Notes: generated from the letters alone by a model not told the origin. Shown: positions 14,327 to 21,404, numbered from the stretch's first letter. The stretch is DNA of 24,581 nucleotides from JBBRTJ01 sp038244535 (GCA_038244535.1 JBBRTJ010000055.1:1-24581), one strand, 5' to 3'. Program-made: numbers and translations.

Positions 14327-15829
14327 GTGGCCACGAGGTACTTCACGACGCCGATCTACTACGTCAACGACGCCCCGCACCTGGGGCACACCTACGCCAC
14401 GATGCTCGCCGACGGCCTCGCCCGCTGGCACCGCCTGCTCGGCGACGACGTCTACTTCCTGACCGGCACCGACGAGCACGGGCTGAAGGTGCAGCAGGCG
14501 GCCGAGGCCAACGGCACGACCCCACTCGAGTGGGCCGACCGCACCGCCGATCGCTACCGCGATGCGTGGTCGCTGCTCGACATCTCCAACGACGACTTCA
14601 TCCGCACCACCGAAGCCCGCCACCGTCGAGGCGTCGAGGCGCTGCTGCAGGCCTGCTACGACGCCGGTGACATCGAGCTCAGCACCTACCGCGGCTTCTA
14701 CAGCGTGGCCGACGAGGAGTACATCACCGCCGACGACGTCGCCGACTACGAGGCCCGCGGCCGCAAGGTGATCGAGATGGAGGAGGAGAACTGGTTCTTC
14801 CGCCTGTCGCGCTTCGCGGACCGCCTGCTGGCCTGGTACGAGGGCCACCCCGACGCCATCAAGCCCGAGAGCCGGCGCAACGAGGTGCTCGGGTTCATCA
14901 AGGGCGGCCTGCAGGACTTCAGCATCAGCCGCACGTCGCTCACCTGGGGCATCCCGCTGCCGTGGGATCCGAAGCACGTCACCTACGTCTGGTTCGACGC
15001 GCTGGCCAACTACATCACTGCCATCGGCTATGGCGATCCGAGCCCCGAGGGCCAAGCGCAGTTCGAGCGCTGGTGGCCGGGCAGCCACATCATCGGCAAG
15101 GACATCATCCGCTTCCACTGCGTCTACTGGCCGGCGATGCTGCTGTCGGCCGGCATCGAGCCGCCTGCGGACTGGTTCGTGCACGGCTGGCTCCTCGTGG
15201 GCGGCGAGAAGATGAGCAAGACCAGCCTCAACCAGATCTCGCCCGCCCAGCTCGTCGACGAGTTCGGTGTCGATGCCGTCCGCTACCTGCTGCTGGCCAG
15301 CTTCCCGATCGGGCCTGACAGTGATTTCACCTGGGAGGGCATGGTCGCCCGCTACAACGCCGACCTCGCCAACAACCTCGGCAACCTGCTGAGCCGGGTG
15401 GCCACGGTGGTGGGCAAGCAGTGCGGGGGCATCGGACCGGCCCCCACGGCCACCAGCGCGCTGGCCGTGGCTGCGGCCGAGGCCGTGGCCGGGGCCATCG
15501 AGGGGTGGGCCGAACCACAACCGGCCACCGCCCTGGCGGCCACCTGGCGCCTCATCCGGGCCACCAACGCCTTCCTCGAGGCCAACGAGCCGTGGAAGGC
15601 CACGCCCGGCCCCGGCGTCGATGCCGTGCTCGGCGACGCCCTCGAAGCACTGCGCATCGTGGCGCTGCTGGCCGCCCCCGCCCTGCCCACCGTCACCCAG
15701 ACGATCTGGGAGCGCCTCGGTCTCCCCGGTCGCCTCGCCGACCAGCGGCTCCCTCACGCCGCCGCGTGGGGCGGCTATCCCGGCGGGCTGACGGTCACCA
15801 AGGGCGACTCGCTGTTCCCCCGGAAGTAG
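14327..15829 (+). CDS. metG: Methionyl-tRNA synthetase
   Basis: A 500-residue class I aminoacyl-tRNA synthetase that charges tRNA-Met with methionine. The HIGH motif is HLGH at 18-21 in PIYYVNDAPHLGHTY, and the KMSKS motif is KMSKT at 295-299. The connective peptide carries YRGFYSVADEEYITADDV without the cysteine clusters that bind zinc, so this is the zinc-free form seen in mycobacteria and bacilli. The protein ends after the anticodon-binding helical domain; the C-terminal EMAP-like tRNA-binding domain found in some homologues is absent. The start is a GTG with no ribosome site and a -10-like TAACCT 6 bases upstream. It lies 9 bases after the HAD gene and 5 bases before tatD. Confidence 0.97.
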   Translation: MATRYFTTPIYYVNDAPHLGHTYATMLADGLARWHRLLGDDVYFLTGTDEHGLKVQQAAEANGTTPLEWADRTADRYRDAWSLLDISNDDFIRTTEARHRRGVEALLQACYDAGDIELSTYRGFYSVADEEYITADDVADYEARGRKVIEMEEENWFFRLSRFADRLLAWYEGHPDAIKPESRRNEVLGFIKGGLQDFSISRTSLTWGIPLPWDPKHVTYVWFDALANYITAIGYGDPSPEGQAQFERWWPGSHIIGKDIIRFHCVYWPAMLLSAGIEPPADWFVHGWLLVGGEKMSKTSLNQISPAQLVDEFGVDAVRYLLLASFPIGPDSDFTWEGMVARYNADLANNLGNLLSRVATVVGKQCGGIGPAPTATSALAVAAAEAVAGAIEGWAEPQPATALAATWRLIRATNAFLEANEPWKATPGPGVDAVLGDALEALRIVALLAAPALPTVTQTIWERLGLPGRLADQRLPHAAAWGGYPGGLTVTKGDSLFPRK

Positions 15830-15834
15830 CGCCG

Positions 15835-16599
15835 GTGGACGCCGTGCTGCGGTGGTGCGACAGCCACTGCCACCTCGATGACGAGCGCACCGCGCCGGAC
15901 GCCATCGCCGTAGCCCGGGCTGCGGGGGTCGAGCGGATGATCACGGTCGGCACGGATGCAGCCCGGAGCCGGTCGGCGATCGCGCTGGCCGAGGCCAACG
16001 ACGACGTGTGGGCCACCGTCGGCCTCCACCCTCACGATGCCATCGCCGGCGTCGCCACGCTCGACGGGCTCTTCGACCACCCGAAGGTGGTGGCGGTCGG
16101 CGAGTGCGGCCTCGACTACCACTACGACCACTCGCCCCGAGACGTCCAGCGCGGGGCGTTCGCCGCCCAGATCGCCCTGGCCCACGAGCTGGGCCTGGCC
16201 CTGGTGATCCACACCCGCGCCGCGTGGGACGACACGTTTGCCCTCCTCGGCGAGGCGGGGGCGCCGGCCCGCACGATCTTTCACTGCTTCACGGGCGGCG
16301 CCGCTGAGGCCCGCCGCTGCCTCGACCTCGGGGCGTACCTGTCGTTCTCGGGCATCGTCAGCTTCGCCAGTGCCGCCGACGTGCGCGAGGCCGCCGCGCT
16401 GTGCCCCTCCGACCGGCTGCTCGTCGAGACCGACAGCCCGTACCTTGCGCCCGTTCCCCATCGGGGCCAGACCAACCGCCCAGCGCTGGTCCCGGTGGTC
16501 GGGGCGGCCGTTGCCGCGGCCCGCCAAGCGGCCATCGAGGACATCGCCGCTGACAGCTTCCTGAACGCCGCGGTTGCCTTTGGGCTACCCCGGCCATAG
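15835..16599 (+). CDS. tatD: TatD-family metal-dependent DNase
   Basis: A 254-residue TIM-barrel hydrolase of the TatD family, which has 3'-5' exonuclease activity in characterised members. Metal-binding and catalytic motifs are all present: CDSHCHLD with H11 and H13, GLHPHD, VGECGLDYHYDHSPRDVQ, LVIHTRAAWDD, IFHCFTGG and LVETDSPYLAP. The length is typical. The start is the GTG at 15835, 5 bases after the metG stop; the frame is open farther upstream but only through metG. The stop codon TAG is also the beginning of a -10-like TAGGGT that probably drives the next gene. The metG-tatD-(rpfB or yabE)-rsmA-ispE arrangement is conserved in Gram-positive bacteria. Confidence 0.95.
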   Translation: MDAVLRWCDSHCHLDDERTAPDAIAVARAAGVERMITVGTDAARSRSAIALAEANDDVWATVGLHPHDAIAGVATLDGLFDHPKVVAVGECGLDYHYDHSPRDVQRGAFAAQIALAHELGLALVIHTRAAWDDTFALLGEAGAPARTIFHCFTGGAAEARRCLDLGAYLSFSGIVSFASAADVREAAALCPSDRLLVETDSPYLAPVPHRGQTNRPALVPVVGAAVAAARQAAIEDIAADSFLNAAVAFGLPRP

Positions 16600-16602
16600 G
16601 GT
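16574..16602 (+). promoter_or_regulatory. Putative promoter of the barrel protein-rsmA-ispE operon
   Basis: TTGCCT at 16574-16579 and TAGGGT at 16597-16602 are separated by 17 bases, the best sigma-A-like pair I found in the window. The -10 box includes the tatD stop codon. Transcription would begin near 16609, giving a leader of about 38 bases that contains the hairpin at 16614-16631. Confidence 0.5.
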
Positions 16603-16613
16603 CGCGAACCGTC

Positions 16614-16631
16614 CCTGACGAGCCCGTCAGG
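16614..16631 (+). promoter_or_regulatory. Perfect hairpin in the leader of the barrel-protein gene
   Basis: CCTGACG (16614-16620) and CGTCAGG (16625-16631) form a perfect 7-base-pair stem with a 4-base loop AGCC. No T-run follows. It lies between tatD and the next gene, just after the predicted transcription start, so it could be a regulatory or stabilising leader element, or a weak terminator for tatD. Confidence 0.45.
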
Positions 16632-16646
16632 ACGAGTCGTTCGAGG

Positions 16647-17192
16647 ATGGTGTTGGTTCTGAGGGTCGGGACGATCGACCAACGACGCATCGTGATGGCT
16701 GCGGTGGCCACGCTCGTCGCGCTGCCGTTCCTGCTGCGCGAGGGCACCGGCGCGGGCCGCCCCGAGGCTGTCGCGGCAGTGACCGTCGGCGGAGGCAACC
16801 TCGCCGGCCGACTCGCGCCCAGCGGCAAGCCCGCGCCCGACGCCGGTCCCGCCGCAGCACCTGCTCCCGCCGCCACCGGGCCCGATGCGCCCGTCACGCC
16901 CATCACCATCGCCACCCCGATCCCCGAGGGTCCCAACACCCGACGCGGCTCGGCGTCGTTCACCCGGCTCGCCAGCTCGCCGGTGGTGGGCGACCAGCTG
17001 TGCCTCGCCCCGGACATCCCCCGCAACACCAAGGTGACGGTCCTCAACCTCGACAACGGCCACAGCACGTTCTGCTACGTGGTGGGCGCCGCTCCGGTGC
17101 GTCCGGGTCAGGTCATCGTGCTGGGCAGCAGCGTCCTCGAGCAGCTCGCCGACGTCGCCCAGGCGCCCATCCCCGTCCGCATCAGCTGGTAG
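16647..17192 (+). CDS. Secreted or membrane-anchored double-psi beta-barrel protein, RlpA-like, degenerate active site
   Basis: A 181-residue protein with one hydrophobic segment (about 15-30, MAAVATLVALPFLL) serving as signal or anchor, a Pro/Ala-rich linker (about 38-98), and a C-terminal domain (100-181). The domain matches the RlpA/3D-type double-psi beta-barrel by its pattern GSASF, LCLAPDIPRNTKVTVLNLDNG, PGQVIVLGSSVLEQL and PIPVRI. The catalytic DRGP loop of RlpA reads VGAAP and the following DLS reads VLG, so both key acids are missing. C119 and C143 could form a disulfide. The gene occupies the place of rpfB in mycobacteria and of yabE in Bacillus, both peptidoglycan-cleaving proteins, but has no DUF348, G5 or Rpf domain. 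It may bind rather than cleave glycan. The domain call is by eye; the ATG at 16647 is likely, with 16695 as alternative. Confidence 0.7.
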   Translation: MVLVLRVGTIDQRRIVMAAVATLVALPFLLREGTGAGRPEAVAAVTVGGGNLAGRLAPSGKPAPDAGPAAAPAPAATGPDAPVTPITIATPIPEGPNTRRGSASFTRLASSPVVGDQLCLAPDIPRNTKVTVLNLDNGHSTFCYVVGAAPVRPGQVIVLGSSVLEQLADVAQAPIPVRISW

Positions 17193-17202
17193 CGCCGGCG
17201 CC

Positions 17203-18054
17203 GTGACGCTCACTCGGCGTGACGCGACCGAGCTCCTCGAACGGTACGGGCTCAGCCCCCGGCGGGCCCTGGGGCAGAACTTCGTCGTCGACCCCAACAC
17301 GGTGCGCCGAATCGCCCGCATCGCGGGCGTCGGGCCGGGCGACCGCGTGGTCGAGGTCGGAGCAGGGCTCGGCGCACTCACCCGCGCCCTGGTCGAGACC
17401 GGGGCATCGGTGACCGCGGTCGAGCTCGATCGTGGCCTGGCCGAGTTGCTGCGAGCCGAGGTGGCTCCTCTCGGCGTGCGGGTGATCGAAGGCGATGCCA
17501 TGACCCTCGACTGGGACGAGGCCCTCGACCCGCCGTCAGGCTGGGTCCTGGTGGCCAACCTGCCCTACAACGTGGCTACGCCGTTGGTGGCCGATCTCCT
17601 CGACGGCGTCCCCGCCATCGAGCGGATGCTGGTGATGGTGCAGCGCGAGGTGGGCGAGCGCCTGGCGGCCAAGGCCGGCGACGACGCCTACGGCGCAGTG
17701 TCGGTCAAGGTCGCCTCGTGGGCCACGGCCAAGGTGGTGGGCACGGTGCCCGCCACCGTGTTCCTGCCCCGGCCCAAGGTCGAGTCCGCCCTCGTGGCCA
17801 TCGCGCGCCTGCCCGAGCCCGCAGTGCCCGACGCCCTACGACCGCTGACCTTCACCCTCGTCCGCGCTGGGTTCGGCCAGCGCCGCAAGATGCTGCGGGG
17901 CTCGCTGGCCGGCGTGCTCGGCCCCGGCGCGCCAGGGGTGTTCGCCGCCGCCGAGGTCCGCCCCGAAGCCCGAGCCGAGGAGCTGGCCGTCGCCGACTGG
18001 CTGCGCCTCGCCACCGCCGCGGTAGCAGCCGGCGCCGCCACGGACGTGCCGTGA
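17203..18054 (+). CDS. rsmA: 16S rRNA (adenine(1518)-N6/adenine(1519)-N6)-dimethyltransferase
   Basis: A 283-residue KsgA/RsmA enzyme that dimethylates two adjacent adenines near the 3' end of 16S rRNA. The N-terminal RALGQNFVVDPN block, SAM-binding EVGAGLGALT (51-60), the acidic VELDRGLAE, and the catalytic NLPYN (119-123) are all intact. The C-terminal helical domain holds VFLPRPKVESALV and RAGFGQRRKMLRGSL. The start is GTG at 17203, 10 bases after the previous stop. The stop overlaps the GTG of ispE (GTGA, 18051-18054), so the two are translationally coupled, as in other actinobacteria. Loss of KsgA confers kasugamycin resistance in characterised species. Confidence 0.96.
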   Translation: MTLTRRDATELLERYGLSPRRALGQNFVVDPNTVRRIARIAGVGPGDRVVEVGAGLGALTRALVETGASVTAVELDRGLAELLRAEVAPLGVRVIEGDAMTLDWDEALDPPSGWVLVANLPYNVATPLVADLLDGVPAIERMLVMVQREVGERLAAKAGDDAYGAVSVKVASWATAKVVGTVPATVFLPRPKVESALVAIARLPEPAVPDALRPLTFTLVRAGFGQRRKMLRGSLAGVLGPGAPGVFAAAEVRPEARAEELAVADWLRLATAAVAAGAATDVP

Positions 18055-18800
18055 CGATCGTCGACCGCGTCCTTGCTCCGGCCAAGCTCACCGTCTCGCT
18101 CCGGATCACCGGCGTGCGCCTCGACGGCTACCACCTGCTCGATGCCGAGATGGTCACGCTGGCGCTGGCCGACCGCATCGACATCAGCAACCGGCCGGCG
18201 CCGACCCGGGTGACCGGGCCCTTCGCCGCCGGCGTGCCCACCGACGAGCGCAACCTCGCGGTGCGGGCGCTGGCCCTCACCGGGAAGGCGGGCTACCTCA
18301 CGATCGACAAGCAGATCCCGGCCCAGGGTGGCCTCGGGGGCGGCTCGGCCGATGCCGCCGCGGTGCTCCGCTGGGGCGGCATCACCGACCTGACCGTGGC
18401 CGCCCGGCTCGGCGCCGACGTGCCGTTCTGCCTGGTCGGCGGACGAGCGAGGGTCACCGGCATCGGCGACGTGATCGAGCCCCTACCCGCCGTGGTCCGC
18501 ACCTACACGTTGGTCGTGCCGCCCCTCGGCGTCTCGACGGTCGATGCCTTCCGGCGCTGGGACGACCTCGGCGGACCGGTGGCGGAAGGAACCAACGACC
18601 TCGAACCGGCCGTGGTCGACCTCGTGCCGGCCATGGCCACCTGGCGCGACCGCATCGCCCAAGCCGCCGGCGTGGCGCCTGTCCTGGCCGGCAGCGGCTC
18701 GACGTGGTTCCTCGACGGTGCCCACCACCGGCTGGGCCGCGCCCTGCGCGACGCCACCGTGATCGTCACGAGCACCGAGCCGGCCTCCCGAATCGTGTGA
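18051..18800 (+). CDS. ispE: 4-diphosphocytidyl-2-C-methyl-D-erythritol kinase
   Basis: A 249-residue GHMP kinase that phosphorylates CDP-methylerythritol in the non-mevalonate isoprenoid pathway. PAKLTV with K12, the RLDGYHLLDAEM segment, the ATP loop GLGGGSADAAA (94-104), and LGADVPFCLVGG with the likely catalytic D123 are recognisable. The C-terminal GAGPT-like motif reads VLAGSGSTWFL. The protein is 30 or more residues shorter than usual; the region between the ATP loop and LGADVPF is notably compact. All core motifs remain, so I take it as functional. It overlaps rsmA by four bases and ends the plus-strand block; a strong hairpin follows. Confidence 0.9.
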   Translation: MTIVDRVLAPAKLTVSLRITGVRLDGYHLLDAEMVTLALADRIDISNRPAPTRVTGPFAAGVPTDERNLAVRALALTGKAGYLTIDKQIPAQGGLGGGSADAAAVLRWGGITDLTVAARLGADVPFCLVGGRARVTGIGDVIEPLPAVVRTYTLVVPPLGVSTVDAFRRWDDLGGPVAEGTNDLEPAVVDLVPAMATWRDRIAQAAGVAPVLAGSGSTWFLDGAHHRLGRALRDATVIVTSTEPASRIV

Positions 18801-18865
18801 TGCATGATGCTTCCAGCGGATCACCTTGACGTTTGACGACCGCGCCGTGGTGGTCGTGACGCGCA

Positions 18866-18892
18866 CCGACCGCCCGGAGAGCGGGCGGTCGG
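18866..18892. terminator. Strong hairpin between convergent ispE and bS22 genes
   Basis: CCGACCGCCCG (18866-18876) pairs perfectly with CGGGCGGTCGG (18882-18892) around the 5-base loop GAGAG, an 11-base-pair stem of nearly pure G and C. No T-run follows on either strand, which is common for actinobacterial terminators. Its place between two convergent genes suggests that it works in both directions. The rest of 18801-18923 shows no gene. Confidence 0.8.
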
Positions 18893-18923
18893 CAGAGACG
18901 GACGGGCGGCGAGGCCCGGTCGA

Positions 18924-19019
18924 CTACTTGTTGCGGCGCTGGAAGCGCGTGCGCTTCAGCATCTTCTTGTGCTTCTTCTTGCGCATGCGCTTGCGGCGCT
19001 TCTTGATCAACGAGCCCAT
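18924..19019 (-). CDS. Small ribosomal subunit protein bS22 (AURKAIP1/COX24-domain type), 31 residues
   Basis: A very small, extremely basic protein. It begins MGSLIKKRRKRM, continues with a KKKHKKMLKRTR core, and ends QRRNK. This matches the actinobacterial 30S protein bS22, a 31-33 residue peptide of the AURKAIP1/COX24 family seen in mycobacterial ribosome structures near the decoding region. The ATG at 19019 is chosen because homology begins there; the frame is open upstream to 19127 but only into the neighbouring Rieske gene. A TTCACG and TAGGTT pair lies upstream with the -10 box 10 bases from the ATG, and there is no clear ribosome site. Short ORFs of this size are commonly missed in annotation. 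Confidence 0.88.
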   Translation of the reverse strand: MGSLIKKRRKRMRKKKHKKMLKRTRFQRRNK

Positions 19020-19029
19020 AAGGGTTGAC

Positions 19030-19058
19030 AACCTACCTGCTGTGAGCGGCGCCGTGAA
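19030..19058 (-). promoter_or_regulatory. Putative promoter of the bS22 gene
   Basis: On the minus strand TTCACG (19053-19058) and TAGGTT (19030-19035) are 17 bases apart. The ATG follows the -10 box after 10 bases, so the predicted leader is only about 3-4 bases. This gives the ribosomal-protein gene a promoter independent of the Rieske gene whose stop lies only 50 bases upstream. Confidence 0.5.
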
Positions 19059-19069
19059 CTGCGCCTCGG

Positions 19070-20218
19070 TCAGCGTGCGTCGCGGATGAGACGATCCATC
19101 GTGTCGTGGTACTTCGAGATCTTGCACTCGCGATCGGAGAGGGTGTTGCGCACGTAGCCCATCGACTGCTTCGTGCGGGCCAGTTGCTCGTAGATGGCGA
19201 TGTCCTGACCGACGACGTGCTTGAGCCCCTCCCAGTGCCTGTCGGCCCCCGCTCGGTAGGTCTGGTACTCGGGATCATCGGCATCGCCGTCGTACATCAG
19301 CTCCCAGCAGATGAACCTCGTGCGATCGACGCCCATCGGCACCGGGTTGAAGACCTGGATCTGATCAGGGTTGCAGTTGAACACCGTGTTGGGGAACACG
19401 ACGTAGTGACAGATCGTGTTGCGGTGATGGTCCCAGGTCTCGTTGAGCTCGGCGAGCCTGGCGGGGTTGGGGACGAACATCATCGAGTTCTGACCGACCA
19501 GGTGGAACGCCGTACCTCGGGCCGCCTTGGTGAACTCCGGCGGGGCCTGGTGCAGCTCGGTCGCGTGGTACACCTCGTTGAACCCGTCGACGATGGCTTT
19601 GTAGCTGACGGGAACGTCGAACTCGAGCTTGTCGGTGAGGATCATCGACTCCATCTGGAAGCGCCCGAGATCAGTGGCGATGTCGTCGCCGATCCACTCC
19701 ATCAGCGGCGGGGCTGCCGTGGGCCCGGCCAGGTTGATCCAGACCCACCCACCCCACTCGTCAGCGGCCACAGCCGGTGCTCGCATGCCCTCGAGGTGCT
19801 CGGCGCTGAAGTCCTCGCGCTCGGGCACGCCCACCAGCAGCCCGGTCGTGTCGTACACCCAGCCGTGGTAGGGGCAGGTGAACCGGCGGGCGCCGCAGCC
19901 ACCCAGCGGACCGACGATGGCCGGGCCGCGGTGCTGGCACACGTTGTGGAACGCAGCCAGGCCTCCACCAGGCTGGCGAGTGACCACCACCGTCTCGCCG
20001 TGGCCCTCGTAGCTCAGCCAGTCGCCGGCGTTCGGGATCTCGGTCGAGCGGCCGGCGAGCAGCCAGCTGACCCGCAGCACGCGCTCTCGTTCGAGCTCGT
20101 AGCGAGTGGGGTCGGCGTACACGTTGCTGTCGACCGTCTTGGCCCCCCACTCGGGGATCTGGCGGACGCCTGGGCCGATGCGGGCTGGGGCATCGCCCCG
20201 TGTCGGCACGTAGACCAT
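19070..20218 (-). CDS. Rieske non-heme iron oxygenase, alpha subunit (second copy in the window)
   Basis: A 382-residue ring-hydroxylating oxygenase. The Rieske ligands are C94 and H96 in CQHRGP and C115 and H118 in CPYHGW; 18 residues separate H96 and C115, one more than in the first copy. The iron site is FNEVYHATELH with H218 and H223 and the bridging acid E215. DIAIYEQL near the C-terminus may supply the third iron ligand. Sequence is clearly diverged from the Rieske protein at 3461-4798, so this is not a recent duplicate. The ATG is preceded by GGAGGT at suitable distance. An 18-base palindrome lies 22 bases upstream, so expression is likely controlled by a DNA-binding repressor. Reductase and substrate are unknown. 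Confidence 0.92.
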   Translation of the reverse strand: MVYVPTRGDAPARIGPGVRQIPEWGAKTVDSNVYADPTRYELERERVLRVSWLLAGRSTEIPNAGDWLSYEGHGETVVVTRQPGGGLAAFHNVCQHRGPAIVGPLGGCGARRFTCPYHGWVYDTTGLLVGVPEREDFSAEHLEGMRAPAVAADEWGGWVWINLAGPTAAPPLMEWIGDDIATDLGRFQMESMILTDKLEFDVPVSYKAIVDGFNEVYHATELHQAPPEFTKAARGTAFHLVGQNSMMFVPNPARLAELNETWDHHRNTICHYVVFPNTVFNCNPDQIQVFNPVPMGVDRTRFICWELMYDGDADDPEYQTYRAGADRHWEGLKHVVGQDIAIYEQLARTKQSMGYVRNTLSDRECKISKYHDTMDRLIRDAR

Positions 20219-20240
20219 GTGAGGACCTCCAACGATTGAC

Positions 20241-20258
20241 GTAGAACAGTGGTTCTAC
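20241..20258. promoter_or_regulatory. 18-base palindromic operator at the promoter of the second Rieske gene
   Basis: GTAGAAC and GTTCTAC are perfect inverted 7-mers around AGTG. The site starts 22 bases upstream of the Rieske ATG. On the minus strand it fills the 17 bases between TTGTTG and GTCAAT, a weak possible -35/-10 pair. Perfect symmetry and AT content above the surroundings suggest a TetR-like binding site. The half-site TNNAAC/GTTNNA equals that of KstR, but the spacer is 4 instead of 2 bases. Confidence 0.6.
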
Positions 20259-20289
20259 AACAACAGGCCCGGGCGGCCGCAGCCCGCGG

Positions 20290-21210
20290 TCACAGCACGG
20301 CAGGCAGCGTCACGAGGGTGAAGCCCTTCGCCCGCAGCGCGTCGATCACCGCGCCGAGCGCCTGGGCATCGGTGGACCCCGAGCCGAGGTGCATCGCCAC
20401 GATGGCCCCGTTTCCGGAACCCGCCAGCACGTTGGCCAGCACCTGAGCGGGTGGGACGCCCTGCCACCCTCGGCTGTCGACGGTCCACAACACGTTGTAG
20501 GCGAAGCCGGCCTGGGCCAAGACCTGGTTGACCATCGCGTTCTGGGCACCGTACGGCGGTCGGAAGAAGGGGTGCACGCTGGCTCTCGTCACGGCCTCGA
20601 CGGCGGCGGCACCCCTCGTGATCTCGGCCAGGGCCTGGGCCGGCGTGAGCGTCGTCAGATCAGGGTGACCGTACGTGTGGCTGTAGACGGGTCCGCGCCC
20701 GGCGACGGCCGCCACGGAGCCCGGGAAGGCGCGGGCGAACGCCCCGGTGAGGAAGAAGGAGCCGGGCACCCCCTTGGCCTGCAAGGTGGCCACGATGCTG
20801 GCCACGTTGCCGTCGTCGGAGCCGCCGTCGAAGGTGAGTGCGATCCGCGGCGATGCGCTCGATCCACGCGTTATGACCGTCGCGCTCGCCAGTGCAGTCG
20901 TGCTCGTGGCTGGTCGTGACGTGCTCGTGGTCGTGGCCGGCAGGGTCGTGGTAGCGGCCGGCTGGGTGGTGGTGGCCGCGGGCCGGGTCGTGACCGTCGA
21001 GGTCGAGGTGGTGGTGGTCGTCGAAGTGGTCGATGCGGTGGAGCTGGTCGATGCGGTGGAGCTGGTCGCTGCGGTAGAGCTCGAGCTGGTCGTCGCCGCG
21101 GTTGTGCTGTTCGCCACACTGGGCGCAACGCCCCTGCTCCCGCACCCGGCGAGCACCAACGCGCTGCTCACGACGATCGTCCATCCGCCTCTACGACGAG
21201 GCTTCCTCAT
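20290..21210 (-). CDS. Lipid-anchored polysaccharide deacetylase (NodB domain)
   Basis: A 306-residue lipoprotein. MRKPRRRGGW precedes a hydrophobic stretch and the lipobox LAGC with C23. Residues 35-110 are a Ser/Thr-rich spacer, and 121-306 form a NodB-type deacetylase domain. Motif 1 reads TFDGG (126-130): the catalytic-base aspartate D128 is present but the second Asp, a metal ligand in most family members, is G129. Motif 2 is SHTYGH with H178 and H182, motif 3 is FFRPPYG, and motif 5 is AMHLG. Such enzymes remove acetyl groups from peptidoglycan or other glycans outside the cell. The in-frame ATG at 21237 would add nine residues; 21210 is preferred because it gives a compact signal peptide. 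It lies 71 bases ahead of the Rieske gene on the same strand but is functionally unrelated. Confidence 0.87.
   Translation of the reverse strand: MRKPRRRGGWTIVVSSALVLAGCGSRGVAPSVANSTTAATTSSSSTAATSSTASTSSTASTTSTTTTTSTSTVTTRPAATTTQPAATTTLPATTTSTSRPATSTTALASATVITRGSSASPRIALTFDGGSDDGNVASIVATLQAKGVPGSFFLTGAFARAFPGSVAAVAGRGPVYSHTYGHPDLTTLTPAQALAEITRGAAAVEAVTRASVHPFFRPPYGAQNAMVNQVLAQAGFAYNVLWTVDSRGWQGVPPAQVLANVLAGSGNGAIVAMHLGSGSTDAQALGAVIDALRAKGFTLVTLPAVL
21029..21082 (+). repeat. 18-base tandem repeat in the Ser/Thr linker of the deacetylase
   Basis: The unit GTCGATGCGGTGGAGCTG occurs exactly twice (21029-21046 and 21047-21064) and a third, slightly altered time (21065-21082). On the minus strand it encodes Ser/Thr/Ala repeats of the spacer. 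Length probably varies between strains. Confidence 0.9.
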
Positions 21211-21404
21211 GGCTGCAGCATGCGCCGCGGCGGCCACGGGTACACGGGCCGAAGGGCATCTTCGCCGGGGGACCTCCAGCGGGTGGGTGCCTTCCCGCTT
21301 GACCCACCGCGCCGGATCCCGGTCTACTGAGCACTGGGGTGGACCGGCCCGGTCCCGATGGGGAAGGACGTTGGCCAGTGGCAGGTACCGGCTCAGGGGG
21401 CCCG

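Noticed and set aside
18801..18865. Possible small RNA between ispE and the terminator
   Set aside because: A short ACGACC/GGTCGT pairing exists, but no promoter or conserved structure supports an RNA gene.
19020..19127. 36-residue upstream extension of bS22
   Set aside because: It overlaps the 3' end of the second Rieske gene and precedes the conserved MGS start of the family.
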